Below, one piece after another: positions 33,933-42,303 of a stretch of DNA of 64,000 nt; position 1 is the first letter of the stretch; every line of letters begins with the position of its first letter. Both the position numbers and the translations under genes were made by a program. The notes beneath the pieces are model-generated. The model had not been told where the DNA came from. It did no database searches and worked only from the letters and a program-made list of their open reading frames with translations. The stretch comes from Pseudarthrobacter sp. L1SW (GTDB lineage: Bacteria > Actinomycetota > Actinomycetes > Actinomycetales > Micrococcaceae). Location: the NCBI RefSeq assembly GCF_020809045.1, contig NZ_CP078079.1, positions 2,480,001 to 2,544,000 of the forward strand. Reading direction: 5' to 3'.

Positions 33933-34732
33933 TCCAGCCCCTCCGTGTGGCTGCGGCCGCCAACCAGCTGGACGAACCGGTCCTCAAGCGTTGCTCCGGC
34001 GCGGACCTCGTCCACGGTTCCCGCGGCCAGGAGGCGGCCGGTGGCCACCACTGCCACGTGGTCGCACATCCGCTGGACCAGGTCCATGACGTGGCTGGAC
34101 ACGATAACGGTGCCCCCGGAGGCGACGTAGCTGTCCAGGATGGAGCGGATGTTGGCCGCGGAGATGGGGTCCACTGCCTCGAAGGGTTCATCCAGGACCA
34201 GGAGCCTGGGCGCGTGGATCAGGGCGGAGGCCAGCGCCACCTTCTTGGTCATGCCGGCGGAGTAGTCCACCACCAGCGTCCCGGCGTCATCCTGCAGGTC
34301 CATGGCCGCGAGCAGGTCCGCTACGCGGGAGGCCACAACATCCTTGTCCATTCCCCGCAGCAGCCCGGCGTAAGTGATCAGCTGCTCTCCGGTCAGCCTG
34401 TCGAACAGCCGCACCCCGTCCGGCAGGATACCCATCAGCCGTTTGGCTTCCAGCGGCCGCTGCCATACGTCCACGCCGTGGACCACCGCTGTTCCAAAGT
34501 CCGGCCGCAGCAGGCCGGTGGCCATGGACAGCGTGGTGGTCTTGCCGGCGCCGTTGGGGCCCACAATCCCGTAGAAGGAACCTGCCGGCACGTCGAGGCT
34601 GAGGCCGTCGACGGCGATTTTGCCGCCGAAGCGCTTGGCCAGGCCCCTGATGGACAGGGCAGGCAGGTGTTCCGGGCCGGGATGGGGTGCCGGGCCCGGT
34701 GGCTGCACGGGGCCGGGTTGCGGAGCAGTCAT
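33914..34732 (-). CDS. ABC transporter ATP-binding protein
   Basis: 272-aa ABC ATPase. After a Pro/Gly/His-rich N-tail, 'LSIRGLAKRFGGKIAVDGLS' begins the fold. Walker A is 'GPNGAGKTTTLSM', the signature region is atypical ('VDYSAGMTKKVALASALIHA', with YSAGMTKK instead of LSGGQ), Walker B is 'LLVLDEPFEAVDP', and the H-loop is in 'VIVSSHVMDL'. This signature occurs in exporter ATPases of the CcmA/BcrA type. ATG 34732 has a TACGCT box 6 nt upstream. The permease follows with a 19-bp overlap. Confidence 0.92.
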   Translation of the reverse strand: MTAPQPGPVQPPGPAPHPGPEHLPALSIRGLAKRFGGKIAVDGLSLDVPAGSFYGIVGPNGAGKTTTLSMATGLLRPDFGTAVVHGVDVWQRPLEAKRLMGILPDGVRLFDRLTGEQLITYAGLLRGMDKDVVASRVADLLAAMDLQDDAGTLVVDYSAGMTKKVALASALIHAPRLLVLDEPFEAVDPISAANIRSILDSYVASGGTVIVSSHVMDLVQRMCDHVAVVATGRLLAAGTVDEVRAGATLEDRFVQLVGGRSHTEGLEWLRTF

Positions 34733-34738
34733 GAAGCC

Positions 34739-34744
34739 AGCGTA
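34739..34744 (-). promoter_or_regulatory. TACGCT -10 box, leaderless ABC transporter operon
   Basis: On the minus strand TACGCT is followed by GGCTTC and ATG 34732, with no ribosome site. Confidence 0.45.
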
Positions 34745-34878
34745 GCCCTCAGCCCACCCCTCCGGGCCCTCCCGCGGGGCAGTAAGTGGGGCCGCCTTAT
34801 GCTGTACTGCCCTCCAGCTGCAGTGCCTTCCAGGTGTGGCGCCTTCCTGCTACGGGCGGGCCGCCCTGGAACCGGACA

Positions 34879-35976
34879 TCAGAAGGAACGCCGCGGAACG
34901 GCGCGTTCGTATTGCGGCGGCCATGCAATGTCGTGGCCCAGTTCAAAGGCGGCCCGCAGCCACCAGTGCGGGTCGCGCAGCGCTGCCCTGGCAATGAGGA
35001 CGCCGTCAGCCTGTCCGGTGGCAACGGCGTGTTCAGCCTGTCCGGCCGAGGTCAGCAGGCCGACGGTCCCGGTGGCCACTCCGGCTTCCTTGCGGATGGC
35101 GGCGGAGAAACCGGTCTGGTAGCCGGGGCCGGCCTTGATCTGCTGATGGGCCACGGCACCCCCGCTGGAAACGTCAATGAGGTCCACCCCGTGGTCAGCG
35201 GCCTGCCGGGCCAGGCGCACGGAGGCGGCCAGGTCCACACCGCCTTCTGCCCAGTCACTGGCTGAGATCCTCAACAGCAGCGGCATGGATTCCGGGATGA
35301 CTGCCCGGACTGCGTCCACTACTGCGAGCATCAGGCGGTTCCTGCCGGCTTCGTTCCCGCCCCACTGGTCATTGCGGGTGTTGATCAGCGGGCTTTGGAA
35401 CTGGTGCAGCAGGTACCCGTGGGCGCCGTGGATTTCCATGGTGTCAAAGCCTGCGTCCACCGCACGCCCGGCGGCGGCGGCGAAGTCGCCCACCACCCCC
35501 TGGATCTGTTCCTCTGTCATGGCGGCGGGAACGGCATAGCCGTCAAAGGCCGACGCCGAGGGGCCCACGGTGGCCCAGCCGCCGTCGGACTCCGGCACGC
35601 TGCCCTGCCTGCCGGAAAAGGGCCAGTACGTGGAGGCCTTCCTGCCGGCATGGGCCAACTGCACGCCGATCTTGGCGTCTGCCGGGCCGTGCCGGTGCAC
35701 GAAGGACGTGATCCGCTGCCAGGCTTCGGCCTGCGCGTCGTTGTACAGGCCGGCATCCCGGGGGCTGATCCTGCCCGCGGCGTTGACGGCGGCAGCCTCG
35801 GTGAGGATCAGCGCTGCGCCGCCGGCGGCGAAGGACCCCAGGTGCATCAGGTGCCAGTCATTCGGCACCCCGGGGGCGTCGTCGGGATCGCAGCTGTACT
35901 GGCACATGGGCGAAACCCAGCCCCGGTGCTGCAGCTCCAGCCCCCGGAGCTGCAGCGGCTGGAACAGCGCCGACAC
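34879..35976 (-). CDS. NADH:flavin oxidoreductase / old yellow enzyme (YqjM-like)
   Basis: 365-aa FMN-dependent ene-reductase. It has the YqjM-class entry 'WVSPMCQYSC', 'WHLMHLGSFAAGGAALILTEA', the substrate-binding pair in 'EIHGAHGYLLHQFQSPLIN' and the FMN-phosphate region near 'VGLLTSAGQAEHAVATGQADG' followed by 'ARAALRDPHWWLRAA'. It reduces activated C=C bonds with NADPH; the physiological substrate is unknown. The GTG start shares one base with the upstream ybbN-like stop (TAGTG), so the two genes are co-translated. Confidence 0.92.
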   Translation of the reverse strand: MSALFQPLQLRGLELQHRGWVSPMCQYSCDPDDAPGVPNDWHLMHLGSFAAGGAALILTEAAAVNAAGRISPRDAGLYNDAQAEAWQRITSFVHRHGPADAKIGVQLAHAGRKASTYWPFSGRQGSVPESDGGWATVGPSASAFDGYAVPAAMTEEQIQGVVGDFAAAAGRAVDAGFDTMEIHGAHGYLLHQFQSPLINTRNDQWGGNEAGRNRLMLAVVDAVRAVIPESMPLLLRISASDWAEGGVDLAASVRLARQAADHGVDLIDVSSGGAVAHQQIKAGPGYQTGFSAAIRKEAGVATGTVGLLTSAGQAEHAVATGQADGVLIARAALRDPHWWLRAAFELGHDIAWPPQYERAVPRRSF

Positions 35977-36983
35977 TAGAAAAGGACCCGCGCGAGCGCC
36001 TGGCGTGCCTTGGCCACCCGTTCGTCGGAGGCGCCCACCACGTCGAACAGCTCCAGCAGGCGGACGCGGGCGGTTTCACGTTCCGGGCCGAAGTTCCTGC
36101 CGATAAAAGTGACCAGCCGGTTCAGGGCATCCTCCACGTGGCCGCCTGCCACGTCCAGGTCCGCCACGCCCAGCTGCGCCTCAAGGTTGTCCGGCTCGTT
36201 GGCTGCCAGCGCCCGCAGGGCTTCGCTGTCCTGCGCGGACAGCGGCTGCAGCCTCGCCATCAGCTCCACCTGGGCCAGGCCGGCCTTCGCCTCGTGGTCC
36301 GCGGGCATCGCGGCCAGCGCCTGGCGGTACGCCTCCGCTGCGGCGGCGTAGTCCTCCGCCTCGATGGCGTCATAGGCTGCCTGGTGCAGCGGCGGCAGGG
36401 GCGCGGGGCTGTCGTCTTCATCGGCACCGGCGCCCAGGCTGCCGGTCACGCCGTTCGCCGCCGCCACCTTCAGCAGTTCGTCGAAGAGGCTCCGGACCTG
36501 CTGTTCGTCTGCGCCGCCCTGGAAGAGCGGTACGGGCTGGCCCTTGAGGACGGCCACCGCGGTGGGCACGGCCTGCACCTGGAAGGCCTGGGCCAGCTGC
36601 GGGAACGCCTCGATGTCAGCGGCACCGAGGACCAGGCGGCCGCCGTAGCTTGCCACCACCCGCTCCAGGACGTCCAGCATGGTTGCGGACTCGGGCGAGT
36701 AGGAGGCCCACAGCGCAAAAACAACCGGCACCTGCGCGGACAGCTCCACCAACTGCTGGAAGTTGCCTTCGGTGACGTTGACTTTCAGTTCCGGAGCGTT
36801 GGGGGCCGAGCCGGGGGCGCCGGGGGCCGCTCCCGCGGCGCCACCGGGTGCGGCGGGCTGGGGCGTTCCGGTCCCGGCGGGGGACGCCGGGCGTTGCTTC
36901 AGCGTGGAAAGGTCGACGGCGCCGCGCAGGTTAAGCAGGTTGGCAGCGGCAGGAGGGACTGGGCGGGAAGCTGGCGAACTCAT
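35976..36983 (-). CDS. Thioredoxin-fold plus TPR protein (YbbN/CnoX-like)
   Basis: 335-aa protein. A Pro/Ala/Gly-rich N-terminus (to about 65) is followed by a thioredoxin fold ('NFQQLVELSAQVPVVFALWA', with cis-Pro in 'VQAVPTAVAVLKG') and C-terminal TPR-like helices. The CxxC site is replaced by 'WASYSPES', so it cannot act as a dithiol oxidoreductase. YbbN/CnoX proteins act as holdases/co-chaperones for GroEL or DnaK clients. It is the first gene of an operon with the old yellow enzyme. A TAGAGT box 7 nt before the ATG suggests leaderless expression. Confidence 0.88.
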   Translation of the reverse strand: MSSPASRPVPPAAANLLNLRGAVDLSTLKQRPASPAGTGTPQPAAPGGAAGAAPGAPGSAPNAPELKVNVTEGNFQQLVELSAQVPVVFALWASYSPESATMLDVLERVVASYGGRLVLGAADIEAFPQLAQAFQVQAVPTAVAVLKGQPVPLFQGGADEQQVRSLFDELLKVAAANGVTGSLGAGADEDDSPAPLPPLHQAAYDAIEAEDYAAAAEAYRQALAAMPADHEAKAGLAQVELMARLQPLSAQDSEALRALAANEPDNLEAQLGVADLDVAGGHVEDALNRLVTFIGRNFGPERETARVRLLELFDVVGASDERVAKARQALARVLF

Positions 36984-36990
36984 GCTTTCC

Positions 36991-36996
36991 ACTCTA
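36991..36996 (-). promoter_or_regulatory. TAGAGT -10 box, leaderless ybbN-like gene
   Basis: On the minus strand TAGAGT is followed by GGAAAGC and ATG 36983. GGAAAG could also serve as a very close ribosome site. Confidence 0.45.
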
Positions 36997-37036
36997 GCCA
37001 CTCCGGCCGCTGCCGGGGCTACTGCGGGAACCGGGG

Positions 37037-38740
37037 TTACTTGAAGCTTGCCCCTGTCAGGCCGCGGGTCGCAGCGACGAGCTTCATCGGGTCGGTGGAC
37101 CCTGCCGGCGGCACGTACACGGCCACGGACTCGGCGAAGCTCAGGACCATGCCGGTGGTGGTTTCCTTGCCGCCGGCCAGGGCTGCGGCATCGTCACCGA
37201 TGGTGAGCTTGTCACCCGAGGCCTTGGGGGTTCCCTCGAAGCCGAAATTGATCCTGCCCAGGACCAGGGCGCCGCCGTCTGCCGTCCGGAACACAACGGT
37301 GTTTTCGGGAGCCACCTTGTGGGTGAAGGAGAAGTTGCCGTTCTCGCCGGCCTTCACCACCTCGGCCTGGTAGGACAGGGTGTCCGCAATGTACGGCGAG
37401 GACTCCCCTTCCACGAGCTTGTCCTTGTAGGCGGAATCAGCGGAGGTCAGGCGGTCGGCAAGGCCGGACATGGCTTCTTCGCCGCTGTAGAGCAGGCCGG
37501 TCTTATCGCCGGCAGCCAGGGTCTCCGTACCGTCCCGGTTGATGGTGGGGAAGGTGGTTCCGGGCTGCAGCGGGTTGGTTTCCACCAGCTTGTAGTTCTC
37601 TCGGGGAGAGGGCTGCACCAGCGTCAGCAGCTGGGGCACCACGTTGCCGTCGCCCTGGGTCACGGCCATGACGGACCGCGGCCACTCACGGTCGCTGGTC
37701 ACCACCGTGGTGAGCAGCTTGGTGGAGCGGACCGGCATGCGTGGCTCGTAGGAGCCCACCTGGGAGCGGATCTTGTAGTTCTGGGTGCGGACTTCAAGCT
37801 CGGTGCCACCCACGCGGTCCGCGAGTTTGGCCGCATCCTTTGCGGCATCGCCGGCGTCAACGGCACTGGAGACCTGCTCCAGGATCCTGCGGAACTGGGC
37901 ATCCAGCAGCACGGGTGAACCGGACTGCTCCTGCGCGGCAGGCGAAGCAGCGGCAGACGGGTCCGCGGAAGGCGCCGGCGAGGTGGCGCTTGCGGCGGCA
38001 CCGGTTCCGGCCACGACTGCAACAGCCACCATGCCGGCGGCCGCCATGGTGACCCGGGAGGACCCTGCCTCTTTGCGGGCCCGGGCGCGCTGTGCAAAGC
38101 CGCTGCCCTTGCCGTCCCCTTCGCCGTTGCGCTTGCGGGCGGAGATCAGGGCAAGGGCGATTCCGCCCAGGATCAGCAGCGAGCCGAGAACGATCAGCGG
38201 GATGGCCCAGGGCGTGGACGTGTCATTGGGGAACGTCATGGAAATGGTGGCCGGCGCGGGCTTGGTTCCGTCCGAGGCGAGCAGGAGGGTCCAGTCACCG
38301 TCCGCCGGCGCGGTCCACGAGTACTCAAGCTCGCTGCTCGCGTTCTCGGTGGAAACCCACAGGTCCGAGCCGGCGGGGTTGGGTGCGGTGGCTTCGCCGT
38401 CGGCGTGTTCAACCTGCAGCGACTTCTCGTCCGCGGAGACGCCGGTGATGGTGTTGTGCGCAGTCTGGCCCACCCACGCGTCCACGTCGTCCGGCCGGCC
38501 TGCTGCCAGGAGGAAGTTACCGTCGCCCTCAATGGTGATCTTGACGGTCCCGCCGTGAAGGGTGCGCAGCTTTTGGTCGATCACGGTCAGCGGCGCTTCG
38601 GCAGCATCCGCCGGAGCGGTTGCCGTAAAAGTCTCGGCGGGGGCCCAGATGGTTCTCTGGCCGATGCCGGCCAGAAGTGTCAGGAGGCCGAGCAGCACGA
38701 GTGCGACTGCAGTCTTTAAACGCAAGGGAACACCTATCAT
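37037..38740 (-). CDS. Unrecognised large membrane-anchored protein
   Basis: 567-aa protein I do not recognise. The N-terminus has a membrane segment at about 9-27, then an exposed domain (30-175) with 'WTAPADGDWTLLLASDG', which reads like a beta-sandwich. A second membrane segment (182-205) leads to a basic cytoplasmic loop ('RKRNGEGDGKGSG', 'RARARKEAGSSR'), followed by a third hydrophobic segment (about 227-250) and a Pro/Ala/Ser-rich spacer. A C-terminal domain of about 280 residues follows, with no Cys. It looks like a two-domain surface protein tethered by three helices. RBS AGGAAA lies upstream. It is divergent from the AI-2E family gene. Confidence 0.8.
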   Translation of the reverse strand: MIGVPLRLKTAVALVLLGLLTLLAGIGQRTIWAPAETFTATAPADAAEAPLTVIDQKLRTLHGGTVKITIEGDGNFLLAAGRPDDVDAWVGQTAHNTITGVSADEKSLQVEHADGEATAPNPAGSDLWVSTENASSELEYSWTAPADGDWTLLLASDGTKPAPATISMTFPNDTSTPWAIPLIVLGSLLILGGIALALISARKRNGEGDGKGSGFAQRARARKEAGSSRVTMAAAGMVAVAVVAGTGAAASATSPAPSADPSAAASPAAQEQSGSPVLLDAQFRRILEQVSSAVDAGDAAKDAAKLADRVGGTELEVRTQNYKIRSQVGSYEPRMPVRSTKLLTTVVTSDREWPRSVMAVTQGDGNVVPQLLTLVQPSPRENYKLVETNPLQPGTTFPTINRDGTETLAAGDKTGLLYSGEEAMSGLADRLTSADSAYKDKLVEGESSPYIADTLSYQAEVVKAGENGNFSFTHKVAPENTVVFRTADGGALVLGRINFGFEGTPKASGDKLTIGDDAAALAGGKETTTGMVLSFAESVAVYVPPAGSTDPMKLVAATRGLTGASFK

Positions 38741-38845
38741 CAGCGGGGGTTTCCTATCAATAGTATCCGTTTTGTTATGGAAGGCCCGGATCGGGGCTTC
38801 CCGGGGGACCTCCAGCGCACCTGCAGCCGGGCTGTTCCGCTGCTG

Positions 38846-38874
38846 TTGACAAGGCTGCTGATAGTGTTTGCGAT
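38846..38874 (+). promoter_or_regulatory. Promoter of the AI-2E family gene
   Basis: A perfect -35 TTGACA (38846-38851), 17-nt spacer and -10 TGCGAT (38869-38874) lie about 60 bp before the GTG start. The -10 is weak, but the -35 is the best in the window. Confidence 0.45.
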
Positions 38875-38931
38875 GATCATCACACCGGCCCGCGGACGCG
38901 GTGCCACCTACGGAACAGGCCCTTAAAACCA

Positions 38932-40242
38932 GTGACTGACAAGACGGACGAATCCTCCGCGGCGCCAGAGAACCCGGGGGGTGGGCAGCCGCCGGCAGCC
39001 GCTCCGCAGGTTACTGCAGCTGCCCGCCGGAAGAGGCCCGCGGCGGCCGCACTCGGGCTGCTGCTCCACCGCCTGCGCCAGCCGCTGCCGGGTGCCCAGC
39101 CCCGGCTTCGGTTCGAAATGCCGCCGGAGTACTCCCGCCAGAACGGGGAAGAGGCAGCACAGGACAGCACCACGCAGCCGCAGTTTGGCAGCCCAGGCCC
39201 CCGGATCTCGCCGCAGCATCCCCTTTACATGGGTTTCATGGGGACGGTGGGCGTCGGACTTGCCCTGCTGGTCTACTGGATTGGCTCCAACACCACCCAG
39301 CTGCTGCTGTGGATTGTGGCGGCGCTGTTCATCGCGCTGGGGCTGGAACCTGTGGTCAGCTGGCTGGAAAGCCGGAAGATCCCCCGCCCCGCCGGAATCC
39401 TGGTGTCCGTCACGGTGCTGGTGAGCGCCGTCGTCGGATTTTTTGCCACCCTCATTCCCACCATCGTGGAGCAGGTCACCCAGATCGTCGAGCAGGCACC
39501 AGTGTGGATCCGGGACTTCATCGACTCCGACTTTTTCCGCAGCCTGGACGACCAGTTCGGCGTGCGCGACCGGGTCACGGAGGAACTGGAGAAGTTCGTG
39601 AACGATCCTGCCGCGATGGGCGGAATCTTCGGAGGCGTGGTGGGCTTTGGTTCCACCGTGGCCAACGGCCTCTTCGGCACCCTGATTGTCCTGGTGCTGA
39701 GCCTCTACTTCCTCGCCGCCCTGCCCGCGATGAAGAAGTGGGGCTACCGGCTGGCGCCGCGCTCCCGGCGGCACCGCGTTGAAGCCCTGTCCGAGGAAAT
39801 CACCCGCTCGGTGGGCAACTACGTGATCGGCCAGGCGGTGGTTGCCCTCCTGAACGCGACCTTCGCCTTCATCGTGATGACCATCGTGGGCATCCCCTTC
39901 GCCCTGCTGCTGGCCTTTGTGGTGGCCCTGCTCGCCTTCATCCCGCTGGTGGGCGGCATGATCGCGGGCATCGTGGTGCTGCTGGTCTCGCTCACCGAGG
40001 GCTGGCAGGTGGCGGCGGTCTACGGGATCTGCTACTTCGCCTACCTGCAGTTCGAGGCCTACTTCATCTCGCCGCGCATCATGCAGAAAGCCGTGGCGGT
40101 CCCCGGCGCCGTCGCCGTGATTTCCGTCATTGCCGGCGGCAGCCTGCTGGGCGTGCTCGGCGCACTGATCGCCATCCCCACGGCTGCTGCCGTCCTGCTG
40201 CTGGTCAGGGAGATCTACATCGTCAGGCAGGACCAGCACTAA
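38932..40242 (+). CDS. AI-2E family transporter (PerM-like)
   Basis: 436-aa membrane protein. The N-terminal ~90 residues are hydrophilic and low-complexity. Seven to eight hydrophobic segments follow, with the family's amphipathic region ('VEQVTQIVEQAPVWIRDFI') between TM3 and TM4 and the C-terminal 'GIPFALLLAFVVALLAFIPLVGGMIAGIVV'. Members export autoinducer-2 or act as Na+/H+ antiporters; function is uncertain here. The GTG start is preceded by no clear ribosome site. Promoter-like TTGACA is at 38846. Confidence 0.87.
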   Translation: MTDKTDESSAAPENPGGGQPPAAAPQVTAAARRKRPAAAALGLLLHRLRQPLPGAQPRLRFEMPPEYSRQNGEEAAQDSTTQPQFGSPGPRISPQHPLYMGFMGTVGVGLALLVYWIGSNTTQLLLWIVAALFIALGLEPVVSWLESRKIPRPAGILVSVTVLVSAVVGFFATLIPTIVEQVTQIVEQAPVWIRDFIDSDFFRSLDDQFGVRDRVTEELEKFVNDPAAMGGIFGGVVGFGSTVANGLFGTLIVLVLSLYFLAALPAMKKWGYRLAPRSRRHRVEALSEEITRSVGNYVIGQAVVALLNATFAFIVMTIVGIPFALLLAFVVALLAFIPLVGGMIAGIVVLLVSLTEGWQVAAVYGICYFAYLQFEAYFISPRIMQKAVAVPGAVAVISVIAGGSLLGVLGALIAIPTAAAVLLLVREIYIVRQDQH

Positions 40243-40290
40243 GCCGGCCGCGCCGGCGGGCCCTTCGCTCCGAGCCGAGGCTGCCGCTCC

Positions 40291-41091
40291 CTAGGCCGGG
40301 GCCGTAGCCGCCGGCCCGCTCCATTCGTGCGGCAGCCCGGCAGCGCCCGATCCTGCCTCGGTGACGTCATCCACTATCTCGTTGAGCACGCGGGAGGCGT
40401 ACTTCTCCCCCACCCACAGGTGCTTGGCGCCGTCCACCCCCACCACGCGGGCCTGCGGAACCAGGCTGAACCGGGCGGCGGCTTCGTCCGGCTTGAGGAA
40501 GTCGTCGTGCTCCGGGACCAGTACCGTGAGCGGCTTCCCGGATTCCGCCCACAGGCGCAGGTGTTCGTCCGTTGCGCGGTGCAGCGGGGGCGAGAGCAGG
40601 ACCGCGCCCTCGATCTGGGACGCCACTGGCTCCACCGCGCCGTACATCAGGGCAAGCTCCGTGCCAAAGGACCACCCCACGAGCCAGCGGTTGGGCAGGC
40701 CCCGTTCCACGGCGAAGCGGACCGAGGCCTCAATGTCATGGCGCTCCCCGATGCCTTCTTCGAACGCGCCGCTGCTGGTTCCGCGGGGCGAGCCGGTGCC
40801 CCGCGTGTTGAAGCGGAGCACCGCAACCCCGGCAAGCGCCGGCAGGCGGTAGGACGCCTTGCGGTAAACGTGCGAGTCCATGAATCCGCCGTGGGTTGGA
40901 AGCGGATGAAGGGTGATCAGGGTGGCCTTCACGGGGCCGGATTCCGGCAGCGCCAGCTCCCCCACCAGGACGTGGCCGTCCTCCGTGTGCAGCTCAACGT
41001 TCTCGCGCCGGGCCGGCAGCACCGTGGAGGCGCGGATGGGGGTGGGCCCTGCGGGCTGGCGGAATTCGTACGACGCCGGATCAAAAGTCAT
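40291..41091 (-). CDS. Alpha/beta hydrolase (serine esterase-like)
   Basis: 266-aa alpha/beta hydrolase with an early 'LITLHPLPTHGGFMDSHVY', the turn 'RFNTRGTGSPRGTSSG', the nucleophile elbow 'GWSFGTELAL', and a late 'DGAKHLWVGEKYA' supplying the histidine. This resembles the YsoA/CocE-like intracellular hydrolases; substrate unknown. ATG 41091 is preceded by TAAGCT at 7 nt spacing, so it may be leaderless. It converges with the AI-2E gene across 48 bp. Confidence 0.82.
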   Translation of the reverse strand: MTFDPASYEFRQPAGPTPIRASTVLPARRENVELHTEDGHVLVGELALPESGPVKATLITLHPLPTHGGFMDSHVYRKASYRLPALAGVAVLRFNTRGTGSPRGTSSGAFEEGIGERHDIEASVRFAVERGLPNRWLVGWSFGTELALMYGAVEPVASQIEGAVLLSPPLHRATDEHLRLWAESGKPLTVLVPEHDDFLKPDEAAARFSLVPQARVVGVDGAKHLWVGEKYASRVLNEIVDDVTEAGSGAAGLPHEWSGPAATAPA

Positions 41092-41098
41092 GCCTGCC

Positions 41099-41104
41099 AG
41101 CTTA
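41099..41104 (-). promoter_or_regulatory. TAAGCT -10 box, leaderless alpha/beta hydrolase
   Basis: On the minus strand TAAGCT is followed by GGCAGGC (7 nt) and ATG 41091. Confidence 0.45.
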
Positions 41105-41135
41105 GCGACAGCGGACGCGTCTTTGCCCGCTGCCG

Positions 41136-41492
41136 CTAGCGGTAGCGGTAACTGCGCGACATCCAGCAGTTGGTGTGCCAGTGCCGCCGCTCCGCCAGGC
41201 CGGCGGCGGCCCCGAACAGGTGGTCATCCTTCCAGACCACCAGGTGGGCCACGCCGGGCAGCACCGCAGTGGAGCATTCAGGGCAGATATAGGTTTTCTC
41301 GGCATTCCGGGCCGTCATGGTGCGGACCATCCATTCGCCGTCGGGCGCGCTCTCCCGCCGCGCGATGCCGGCACGTGCCCGTTCGAGGTCGAGTTCGGGG
41401 ACGTCCTGGCTGCCCTTCTTTCCGGCGCCCGCCCTTCCGGACCCGGTACCCTTTCCGGAAACGGGACGTCGGGGACGGTTGGAGCGCGGCAT
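41136..41492 (-). CDS. Small basic protein with Cys/His metal-site motif
   Basis: 118-aa protein with a basic, disordered N-tail (residues 1-40), then '[26 protein letters not shown]' and 'RRHWHTNCW'. CPEC plus the H...C pair look like a zinc site, similar to HNH or zinc-ribbon folds, but no nuclease motif is complete. Such proteins are common in Actinobacteria and sometimes annotated as ATP/GTP-binding, for which I see no motif. ATG 41492 is preceded by CAGAAT at 6 nt spacing. It is divergent from nucS across 115 bp. Function unknown. Confidence 0.72.
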   Translation of the reverse strand: MPRSNRPRRPVSGKGTGSGRAGAGKKGSQDVPELDLERARAGIARRESAPDGEWMVRTMTARNAEKTYICPECSTAVLPGVAHLVVWKDDHLFGAAAGLAERRHWHTNCWMSRSYRYR

Positions 41493-41594
41493 GCATCCAT
41501 TCTGCCCCAGCGGCTGGCCGCTTAGCTCCTGGGCCGGCCTGCGGCACCCGCCGTGGCAGGGGGACCAGCGGCGGAGCCCGCACCCTGCAGACGG

Positions 41595-41600
41595 TAGTCT
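41595..41600 (+). promoter_or_regulatory. TAGTCT -10 box, leaderless nucS
   Basis: TAGTCT is followed by GTACGGC (7 nt) and GTG 41608. There is no purine-rich ribosome site. Confidence 0.5.
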
Positions 41601-41607
41601 GTACGGC

Positions 41608-42303
41608 GTGCGACTTGTCATAGCCCGATGCTCCGTTGATTACGTTGGCCGGCTTAAAGCCCATCTCCCGCTGGCCACCAGGCTCCTGCTGGTGAAGGCC
41701 GACGGCTCCGTCCTGGTCCATTCAGACGGCGGATCCTACAAACCGCTCAACTGGATGAGCCCGCCGGCGACGCTCCGGGTTTCCTCCCCGGAGGAGGTGG
41801 ACCTCGAACTCGGGGTGGTGGAGCAGTGGACCGTGCAGTCGGCCAAGACCGACGACCGGCTGATCATCAACATCCACGAAAAACTCGATGAGTCCTCCCA
41901 CGACCTCGGCGTGGACCCCGGCCTGATCAAGGACGGGGTGGAAGCGGACCTGCAGCGGCTCCTGGCGGAGCAGATCGAAACACTCGGAACCGGCTACTCC
42001 CTCATTCGCCGGGAGTACTTCACGGCGATCGGCCCGGTGGACATCCTGGCGCGCGACGCCCAGGGCGCCACGGTGGCCATTGAGCTGAAGCGCCGCGGTG
42101 ATATCGACGGCGTGGAGCAGTTGACGCGCTACCTCGAACTACTCAACCGCGACCCCCTGCTGGCCCCGGTCCGCGGGATCTTTGCGGCCCAGCAAATCAA
42201 GCCGCAGGCAAAGGTCCTCGCCAACGACCGCGGGATCGACTGCGTGACCCTCGACTACGACGCCATGCGCGGCGTTGACGATAGCGAATCCCGGCTTTTC
42301 TGA
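41608..42303 (+). CDS. nucS: Mismatch-specific endonuclease NucS/EndoMS
   Basis: 231-aa endonuclease that cuts both strands at mismatches and replaces MutSL in Actinobacteria. The N-terminal domain begins '[20 protein letters not shown]'. The PD-(D/E)xK site is in '[12 protein letters not shown]' followed by '[14 protein letters not shown]' (D, E-x-K). The C-terminus ends in 'ESRLF', like the beta-clamp-binding tail reported for NucS/EndoMS proteins. Length is usual. GTG 41608 is supported by the TAGTCT box 7 nt upstream. Confidence 0.93.
   Translation: MRLVIARCSVDYVGRLKAHLPLATRLLLVKADGSVLVHSDGGSYKPLNWMSPPATLRVSSPEEVDLELGVVEQWTVQSAKTDDRLIINIHEKLDESSHDLGVDPGLIKDGVEADLQRLLAEQIETLGTGYSLIRREYFTAIGPVDILARDAQGATVAIELKRRGDIDGVEQLTRYLELLNRDPLLAPVRGIFAAQQIKPQAKVLANDRGIDCVTLDYDAMRGVDDSESRLF

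Noticed and set aside
32361..34191. A 619-codon frame extending through the ABC permease and ATPase genes
   Set aside because: It is out of frame with both proteins and lacks membrane segments; the two ABC genes in their own frames are complete.
34733..34878. Possible small gene between the ABC ATPase and old yellow enzyme
   Set aside because: No frame with a ribosome site and sensible composition; only the TACGCT promoter box is supported.
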